Of a DNA stretch of 64,000 nucleotides, positions 56,907 to 64,000 are shown piece by piece. Position numbers and translations under genes: made by a program. The stretch's first letter is position 1, and the number at the start of each line of letters is the position of its first letter. The notes beneath the pieces were generated by a model, which worked only from the letters and a program-made list of their open reading frames with translations, made no database searches and had not been told where the DNA came from. Origin of the DNA: Massilia agilis (lineage in GTDB: Bacteria > Pseudomonadota > Gammaproteobacteria > Burkholderiales > Burkholderiaceae_D). Location of the stretch: positions 620,001 to 684,000 of the forward strand of contig NZ_JANUHB010000001.1 in the NCBI RefSeq assembly GCF_024756255.1. The letters run 5' to 3'.

Positions 56907-58571
56907 TCAGCGCAGCGCTTGTTCGAGCACGCGCCCTTCCGCCGCGGCGGGCGGGCGCACACGCAGCAGGTGCGCCAGCGTCGGCGCCACGTCCACGATT
57001 TCGGTGTAGCCCGCGTACGTGCCCGGCTTGATCCAGCGGCTGCCCATGATCAGCAGCGGCACGTTGGCGTCGTAGTTGTACGGCGCGCCGTGCGACGCGT
57101 TGGTGAGCGACTTGGTGAACAGCGAATACGGCTGCGGCACCACCATCAGGTCACCCGAGAGCTGGCGGTTCCAGGCGCGCTGCATCAAGAGGCCAAGCCG
57201 CGTCGGGCCCACGCCGCCGTTCTCGAACTGCGTGCGCGTGTACACCTGCGCGATGCCCGGCTGCGCCAGCAGGTAGCGCGCCGCGCGCGCCTCCACGTCC
57301 GCGCGCGACAGGCCGTTCTTCTCGACCAGCCCATCATCCAGCCAGATCTCCGGCAGCATCGAGCTCTTGACCAGCTTGTTCACGTGGTACGCGTCGGCCA
57401 GCGTCTTGTCCAGGCCCGAGACCAATTTGTCCGGATCGATCCGCAGCGCGTCGATGTGGCGCGCCTGCGAGAACGCCGGCGAGTTGGTGAAGCCGTGGTC
57501 CGCGGTCAGCACCACGAGCACGTTGGACAGGCCGATGCGCTTGTCGAGGTAGCCGAAGAACTTCGCCAGCATGCGGTCCAGCCGCTGCAGGTGGTCGTGC
57601 GACATCACGCTTTCCGGCCCGAAGGAGTGGTTGATGATGTCGTGCGCCGACAGGCTCACGCCCAGCAGGTCCGGTACGCCGGCCGGGTTGCGGCCCAGGT
57701 TCTCGCCTTCGATGGCGGCGCGCGCGAATTCGAGCGTCAGCTCGTCCACCGCCGGCGAGCCCTTCAGGCTTTCGTAGTATTTGGCGTCCGGCTTGCCGCT
57801 GTCGCTCTTGAAGACGAACGGGAAGCGGCTCTGCTTGCCGTTGGCCAGTTCCACATACGGCGCGTCGCCCGCGTAGGCGGCGTCGGGCAGCAGTTTTGTC
57901 CACGACTGGCCGTAGTAGCGGTCCTGCGGATGCGCGGCGCGGAAGTGTTCGGCCCAGGCGGGATATGCGTTCATGTAAAAGGTGCTGGTCGCGAACGCGC
58001 CGGTCTTTTCCATGTACATGTAGGCGGTGCCGGTCTTCCCGGCCAGCAGGATCGCGCCGCGGTCCTTGCCCGACACGGTGACGACCTTGGACTGGTTGCC
58101 GGTCGCATAGCGCAGCTGGTCGCCGATGGTGTCCACGCGCAGGTTAGCAGGCGAGGTGCCGTCGTGCTCCTGGGTCTCTTCGCCGTCGCCCAGGTAGTGG
58201 TAGCGGCCGTCCTCGGTGCAGTACACCTTCTTGCCATTGGCGTCGTACCAGTAATTGTTGATGATGCCGTGGCGGTACGGGTAGGCGCCAGTCGAAATGG
58301 CCGTGTGGCCCACCGCCGTCACCGTCACCCCGTGCGCCTGGAAGGCGTTGGTGAACCACGCGCCCTGCTCCATCAGCCGGCGAAAGCCGCCCTGGCCAAA
58401 CTGGTCGCGGTAGCGCATCACCTGTTCGTTGGGCAGGCCATCCACGACCATGACCACCACGAGTTTGGGTTGTTCGTACTTGACGGGAGCCGCTGCATAG
58501 GCGGACGTGACAGCGGAGCCAACCAGCGCGGTGAGCGCGAGCAGGCGGAGGAGCGGTGCGGGACGGAACAT
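56907..58571 (-). CDS. Alkaline-phosphatase-superfamily phosphatase, PafA-like
   Basis: 554 residues with a signal peptide (cut near 26, after SAYA). Metal-site motifs of the nucleotide pyrophosphatase/PafA group: VVDGLPNE, nucleophile Thr in VTAVGHTAIS, SAHDIINHSFGP, LTADHGFTN and the late His in NASHGAPYNYD. PafA-type enzymes are periplasmic phosphomonoesterases. The ATG at 58569-58571 starts the signal; a longer frame upstream and the lack of a good Shine-Dalgarno leave some doubt on the start. Divergent from the ArsC-like gene. Confidence 0.92.
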   Translation of the reverse strand: MFRPAPLLRLLALTALVGSAVTSAYAAAPVKYEQPKLVVVMVVDGLPNEQVMRYRDQFGQGGFRRLMEQGAWFTNAFQAHGVTVTAVGHTAISTGAYPYRHGIINNYWYDANGKKVYCTEDGRYHYLGDGEETQEHDGTSPANLRVDTIGDQLRYATGNQSKVVTVSGKDRGAILLAGKTGTAYMYMEKTGAFATSTFYMNAYPAWAEHFRAAHPQDRYYGQSWTKLLPDAAYAGDAPYVELANGKQSRFPFVFKSDSGKPDAKYYESLKGSPAVDELTLEFARAAIEGENLGRNPAGVPDLLGVSLSAHDIINHSFGPESVMSHDHLQRLDRMLAKFFGYLDKRIGLSNVLVVLTADHGFTNSPAFSQARHIDALRIDPDKLVSGLDKTLADAYHVNKLVKSSMLPEIWLDDGLVEKNGLSRADVEARAARYLLAQPGIAQVYTRTQFENGGVGPTRLGLLMQRAWNRQLSGDLMVVPQPYSLFTKSLTNASHGAPYNYDANVPLLIMGSRWIKPGTYAGYTEIVDVAPTLAHLLRVRPPAAAEGRVLEQALR

Positions 58572-58736
58572 GCTGTATTGACAGAGAAACAAGGGTGGGA
58601 GGTAGCATAGGCTACAGATGTGTCCGCCCAATGACAAGCATCCGTTGGCAAACAGGCACCTGTGCTATCCTCGCGGCTTCCCAAATCACTCGCGCCGGCG
58701 CGCCCGCACGCCCCGGCAGCACAGCCATTCCTGCCC

Positions 58737-60238
<1,502 letters not shown>

Positions 60239-60247
60239 CACGAGAAC

Positions 60248-61138
60248 ATGGCCATGACTACCGACTCCTTCACCACGCCGCGCGACCTGCTGCGCTATGC
60301 CGTCACCCGCTTCAATGCCGCCAAGCTGTTCTTCGGCCACGGCAGCGCCGAGGCCTTCGACGAGGCGGCCTACCTGGTCCTGCACACGCTCAAGCTCCCG
60401 CTCGACAAGCTCGAACCCTTCCTGGACGCGAAGCTGCTGCACGACGAGGTGCTGGCGGTGCTGGCCGTGATCGAGCGCCGCGTCACCGAGCGCGTGCCGG
60501 CCGCATACATCACCAACGAGGCCTGGCTGGGCAGCTACAACTTCTACGTCGACGAACGCGTGCTGGTGCCGCGCTCCTTCATCGCCGAGCTGATCCCCAA
60601 CCAGTTCAGCCCCTGGGTCAACGATCCGGATGCGGTGGAAAACGTGCTCGAACTGTGCACCGGTTCCGGGTGCCTGGCCATCATGCTGGCCGACGCCTTC
60701 CCCAACGCGGTGGTCGATGCGGTGGACATTTCGAAGGACGCGCTGGCGGTCGCCGAGCGTAACATCCGCGACTACAAGCTGGAAGGCCGGGTCAACCCGA
60801 TCGAGTCGGACCTGTACGAGAACGTGCCGTTCAAGAAGTACAACCTGATCGTGACCAATCCGCCGTACGTGAATGCCGAGTCGATGAAGAAGCTGCCGCC
60901 CGAGTACCTGCGCGAGCCGCAGATCGCGCTGGCCGGCGGCGCCGACGGCATGGACCTGGTGCGCAAGATCGTCGCCGGTGCCGCCGAACGGCTCACGCCG
61001 GACGGCGTGCTGGTGGTCGAGATCGGCAACGAGCGCGAATTCGCCGAAGCCGCATTCGGCCACCTTGGCCTGACCTGGCTGTCCACCAGCGCGGGCGACG
61101 ACCAGGTGTTCCTGCTCACCGCCGACCAGCTCCAGTAA
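60248..61138 (+). CDS. prmB: Ribosomal protein L3 N5-glutamine methyltransferase
   Basis: 296 residues. SAM methyltransferase with motif I LELCTGSGCLAIM, NPPYV (substrate glutamine site) and the HemK-family N-terminal helices. It methylates a glutamine of ribosomal protein L3. The ATG at 60248 (MAMTT) or the one two codons later may be used. Confidence 0.95.
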   Translation: MAMTTDSFTTPRDLLRYAVTRFNAAKLFFGHGSAEAFDEAAYLVLHTLKLPLDKLEPFLDAKLLHDEVLAVLAVIERRVTERVPAAYITNEAWLGSYNFYVDERVLVPRSFIAELIPNQFSPWVNDPDAVENVLELCTGSGCLAIMLADAFPNAVVDAVDISKDALAVAERNIRDYKLEGRVNPIESDLYENVPFKKYNLIVTNPPYVNAESMKKLPPEYLREPQIALAGGADGMDLVRKIVAGAAERLTPDGVLVVEIGNEREFAEAAFGHLGLTWLSTSAGDDQVFLLTADQLQ

Positions 61139-61144
61139 AGCACG

Positions 61145-63121
61145 ATGATCCGATTCCAGAACGTCAGCCTCATGCGCGGCACCAAGCCGCTGCTCGAGGA
61201 TGCCGACCTCACGCTCAACCCGGGCGACAAGATTGGCCTGGTCGGCGCCAACGGCGCCGGCAAATCGAGCCTGTTCGCGATGCTGCGCAATGAACTGCAT
61301 CCGGACCAGGGCCAGATCGACTTTCCCGCCAAGTGGCGCATGGCCTACGTGGCGCAGGAGACACCTGCCCTGCCTCGCCCGGCGATCGAATATGCGATCG
61401 ACGGCGACGTCAACCTGCGCCGGCTGCAGGCCGAACTCGAACAGCTGGAGGCGGCGCCGCACACGACCGAGAACGGCATCGCGATGGGCGAAGTCCACAG
61501 CGCCCTGGCCGACGCCGACGCCTACACCGTGCAGTCGCGTGCCGAGCAGCTGCTGCTGGGCCTTGGCTTCACGCTGGAACAAATGCAGCAGCCGGTGGCG
61601 AGTTTTTCCGGCGGCTGGCGCATGCGCCTGAACCTGGCGCAGGCGCTGATGTGCCCTTCCGACCTGCTGCTGCTGGACGAACCGACCAACCACCTGGACC
61701 TGGACGCGATCATCTGGCTCGAGGACTGGCTCAAGCGCTACCCGGGCACGCTGATCATCATCTCGCACGACCGCGACTTCTTGGACGGGATCGTGAACGT
61801 GGTGGTGCACATCGACGAGCGCAAGCTCAAGCGCTACTCGGGCAACTACAGCGACTTCGAACGCCAGCGCGCCGCGCACCTGGTGCTGGCGCAGGCCGCG
61901 TACGAAAAGCAGCAGCGCACCAAGGCGCACCTGGAATCGTTCATCAACCGCTTCAAGGCCAAGGCCACCAAGGCGCGCCAGGCGCAAAGCCGCATGAAGG
62001 CGCTGGCCAAGATGGAGGAGCTGGCGCCGCTGCGCGCAGCGGCCGAGTTCTCGTTCGAGTTCCGCGAGCCGCTGTCCGCGCCCAATCCCCTCCTGGTGAT
62101 GGAGGACGTGGAAGCCGGTTACCCGATCCTGGACGCGCATGGCGACAAGGTGGGCGGCAAGGCGATCGTCCACCGCGTGAACTTCTCGCTGCAGATCGGC
62201 CAGCGCATTGGCCTGTTGGGCGTGAACGGCGCGGGCAAATCGACCCTCATCAAGACCATCGCCGGCGAGCTGGCGCCGCTGTCGGGCACGGCCACGCTGG
62301 GCAAGGGCCTGTCGATTGGTTATTTCGCGCAGCACCAGGTGGAGATGCTGCGGCATGACGAATCGCCGCTGTGGCACCTGATGAAGATCGCGCCGACCAC
62401 GCGCGAGCAGGAGCTGCGCAACTTCCTGGGCGGCTTCAACTTCCCGGGTGATATGGTCACCAGCCCGATCGCGCCGTTCTCCGGCGGCGAGAAGGCGCGC
62501 CTGGCGCTGGCGCTGATCGTATGGCAGCGGCCCAACCTGCTGCTGCTGGACGAGCCGACCAACCACCTGGACCTGGAAACGCGCGAGGCGCTGACGCTGG
62601 CGCTGGCGCAGTTCGAGGGCACGCTGGTGCTGGTCTCGCACGATCGCCACCTGCTGCGCGCCACCACCGACCAGTTCCTGATCGTGGCCGACGGCCGCCT
62701 GCAGCCCTTCGACGGCGACCTGGACGACTACAAGGAGTGGCTGTTCCAGACCAAGCTGGGCAAGGCAGAAGCCGTGCCTTTGCCGTCGGTGGCCGCCAAG
62801 GCCGAGCCAACGCCGGCTCCTGCAGTAGATCGCAGGGAGCAGAAGCGGCTCGAGGCCGAGGAGCGCCAGCGCCTGTCGGCATTGAGAAAGCCGATCGAGT
62901 CGCGCATCAAGCGGCTGGAAGAGCAGATGGCCAAGCTCAATGCGAAGAAGGCCGACGTCGACGCCAGGCTGCTCGACCCAGGCATCTATGAAGCGGACAA
63001 GAAGGACGAGCTGAAGAACCTGGTGGCCGACCAGGCGTTCTGCAGCCGCGACCTGGAGCAGCTTGAAGGCGAGTGGCTGGAGTTACAGGAGCAGCTCGAA
63101 GGCTTAACCGCGGCTGCCTGA
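61145..63121 (+). CDS. ABC-F family ATPase (YheS/Uup-like)
   Basis: 658 residues. Two ABC cassettes on one chain, no membrane part: Walker A GANGAGKSS and GVNGAGKST, signatures FSGGWRMRL and FSGGEKARL, and Walker B LLLLDEPTNHLDLD twice. The ~80-residue linker is the P-site-tRNA interaction motif type. ABC-F proteins act on the ribosome to relieve stalls. The C-terminal coiled coil (~560-650) suggests the Uup/YheS group. It starts six bases after prmB. Confidence 0.95.
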   Translation: MIRFQNVSLMRGTKPLLEDADLTLNPGDKIGLVGANGAGKSSLFAMLRNELHPDQGQIDFPAKWRMAYVAQETPALPRPAIEYAIDGDVNLRRLQAELEQLEAAPHTTENGIAMGEVHSALADADAYTVQSRAEQLLLGLGFTLEQMQQPVASFSGGWRMRLNLAQALMCPSDLLLLDEPTNHLDLDAIIWLEDWLKRYPGTLIIISHDRDFLDGIVNVVVHIDERKLKRYSGNYSDFERQRAAHLVLAQAAYEKQQRTKAHLESFINRFKAKATKARQAQSRMKALAKMEELAPLRAAAEFSFEFREPLSAPNPLLVMEDVEAGYPILDAHGDKVGGKAIVHRVNFSLQIGQRIGLLGVNGAGKSTLIKTIAGELAPLSGTATLGKGLSIGYFAQHQVEMLRHDESPLWHLMKIAPTTREQELRNFLGGFNFPGDMVTSPIAPFSGGEKARLALALIVWQRPNLLLLDEPTNHLDLETREALTLALAQFEGTLVLVSHDRHLLRATTDQFLIVADGRLQPFDGDLDDYKEWLFQTKLGKAEAVPLPSVAAKAEPTPAPAVDRREQKRLEAEERQRLSALRKPIESRIKRLEEQMAKLNAKKADVDARLLDPGIYEADKKDELKNLVADQAFCSRDLEQLEGEWLELQEQLEGLTAAA

Positions 63122-63125
63122 TGCC

Positions 63126-63200
63126 GTAGGGTGGGCACTTGTGCCCACGCGATAAGCACGCGGCACGGCATTACGGCGTGGGCACAAGTGCCCACCCTAC
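63126..63200. repeat. REPIN-like element, copy 5
   Basis: GTAGGGTGGGC-ACTTGT-GCCCACGC and its mirror GCGTGGGC-ACAAGT-GCCCACCCTAC, a well-kept pair between the ABC-F gene end and the convergent CheW end. Confidence 0.9.
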
Positions 63201-63211
63201 CTTTACCGGCG

Positions 63212-63691
63212 CTACGCCACCACCTTCTCGGGCTGCTTTGCGGCGCGATGAATCGACATCAGCCGGTCGATGTCCACCAAAATCAGGCGCCGGCCCTCGA
63301 TCCTTCCAAGTCCCAGCAGGTACTCGACCTGCCCGTTCGCGCCCGGAATCGGCGTGATCTGCTCAACCGCAAAGCTCACCACCCCGGACACCCCGTCCAC
63401 CACCATCCCGATGGTTCCGGACGAGAGCTTGAGAATGATCACATCGGTGAGCGGGCTCGGTGGCTGCGCCGGCCGTACCGAAAACGCGGCGCGCATGTCC
63501 ACGATCGGCATGATGATCCCGCGCGACACCGCCACCCCGCTGATGATCTCGCCATCGGCCGCGAAGCGCTCAAGCGATTTGAGCACGCGCAGTTCCTGCA
63601 CCTTGCCGAAGTCGAGCCCGTACTCCAGCCCGCCGAGCGTGAAGCTGAGGAACTTGATTTGCTGAGAAACGCCGCTGGTGTCGTTCTGCAT
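63212..63691 (-). CDS. CheW-domain coupling protein (second, divergent CheW)
   Basis: 159 residues, single CheW domain (FLSFTLGGLEYGLDFGKVQEL, RGIIMPIVDMRAAF, GMVVDGVSGVV). It differs from the array CheW at 18670-19173 and sits alone, so it may serve another receptor set or be a scaffold. It has no adjacent cheA. The ATG is at 63689-63691. Confidence 0.93.
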   Translation of the reverse strand: MQNDTSGVSQQIKFLSFTLGGLEYGLDFGKVQELRVLKSLERFAADGEIISGVAVSRGIIMPIVDMRAAFSVRPAQPPSPLTDVIILKLSSGTIGMVVDGVSGVVSFAVEQITPIPGANGQVEYLLGLGRIEGRRLILVDIDRLMSIHRAAKQPEKVVA

Positions 63692-63784
63692 GGCCCGCCC
63701 CCACTTGTTAGCGACTCTATCGTACGGGCTCGGGGCGCGGAATCAGTTGACTGCTGTCAATATTTCTGCGGAGACATCAAAAAC

Positions 63785-64000
63785 TCAGGCGCGGGCGTGC
63801 TCGCTGTCCCACTCGAAGGCGCCGGCGCTGCCGGCAAACAGCGGCGCGCCCGCAGTGTTGCCACGCAGGCGAGCCTTGATGTCGCGTGCCGGCAGGTCCC
63901 AGCTGCTGCCGTCGTCGGGGTCGTATTTCAGCGCGCGCACCTGGATGTCGCCCTGCACCGAGCGCACCGCCACCCGCGAGACGCCGGCGCCGTCGCGCTG
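63785..64000 (-). CDS. C-terminal end of an unidentified protein, start outside window
   Basis: The minus-strand frame from the window edge to the TGA at 63785-63787 encodes 71 residues (QRDGAGVSRVAVRSVQGDIQ at its start, FEWDSEHARA at the end). The frame is open at the edge and the codon use is like that of neighbours, so it is probably real. No family recognised. Confidence 0.55.
   Translation of the reverse strand, partial: QRDGAGVSRVAVRSVQGDIQVRALKYDPDDGSSWDLPARDIKARLRGNTAGAPLFAGSAGAFEWDSEHARA

Noticed and set aside
56593..57031. Short open frames of ~90 codons across the quasi-palindrome
   Set aside because: They occur on both strands because the block is near-symmetric; no ribosome-binding site or conserved motif.

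Overview
The window is about 65-70% GC DNA with dense, short-spaced bacterial genes. Gene content (kynBUA, dapC-dapD, dapE-prmB, apbC/metG, FlhDC-type flagellar control, a cheAWRDBYZ-motAB cluster, PEP-CTERM and HAF-repeat protein, FabMG-like protein) and protein style point to a betaproteobacterium of the Oxalobacteraceae, Massilia/Duganella/Telluria-like. This is inferred from family resemblance; no database search was run.

Layout. 1-4.6 kb: a membrane GGDEF-GGDEF-EAL protein (cut by the window edge) divergent from a chemoreceptor. 4.6-13.5 kb: housekeeping genes (RlmN-like enzyme, apbC, metG, a FabMG-like protein, a DUF3460 protein, scpA, panC) ending with a YcgR/PilZ protein. 13.6-27.7 kb: a long leftward motility block, read from high to low coordinates as flhD, flhC, a methyltransferase coupled to flhC, a degenerate MBL-fold exported protein, motA, motB, a CheZ-like protein, cheY2, cheA, cheW, cheR, cheD, cheB, cheY1, cheZ and an HDOD protein. 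27.7-28.3 kb: a 680-bp AT-rich gene-free leader of flhDC that holds three evenly built FliA (sigma-28)-like promoters and two palindromes. 28.3-38.4 kb: a LytS/LytTR two-component pair, an exported alpha/beta hydrolase, the kynBUA tryptophan-degradation operon, a HAF-repeat PEP-CTERM protein, and htpG with a near-consensus heat-shock promoter and a terminator.

38.4-46.7 kb: an accessory SnoaL/SnoaL/hydrolase/XRE-regulator cluster, a MocR regulator with an SMP-30-like protein, and a threonine dehydratase-RidA-aminotransferase group behind a strong inverted-repeat operator candidate. 46.8-63.7 kb: a receiver-GGDEF protein lacking the phospho-acceptor Asp, a DUF1275 membrane protein, dapC-dapD, a PilU-like ATPase, a lipoprotein, two coupled HD-GYP proteins, an alkaline-phosphatase-superfamily enzyme, ArsC-like/dapE/prmB/ABC-F genes, a CheW and the end of an unidentified gene.

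Two families of dispersed palindromes punctuate gene ends. One is a REPIN-like GTAGGGTGGGC family in five places, whose inner palindrome changes sequence but stays self-complementary and which supplies TAG stop codons to three flanking genes. The other is a CGTCGTCCCGGCG family. The most unusual non-coding structure is a 275-bp quasi-palindrome at 56.6-56.9 kb with CGAT/ATCG tetramers phased every 10 bp on either side of a centre. The overall theme is motility and c-di-GMP: the flagellar master regulator, stator, a complete chemotaxis array and six proteins expected to make, break or bind c-di-GMP lie within 64 kb.
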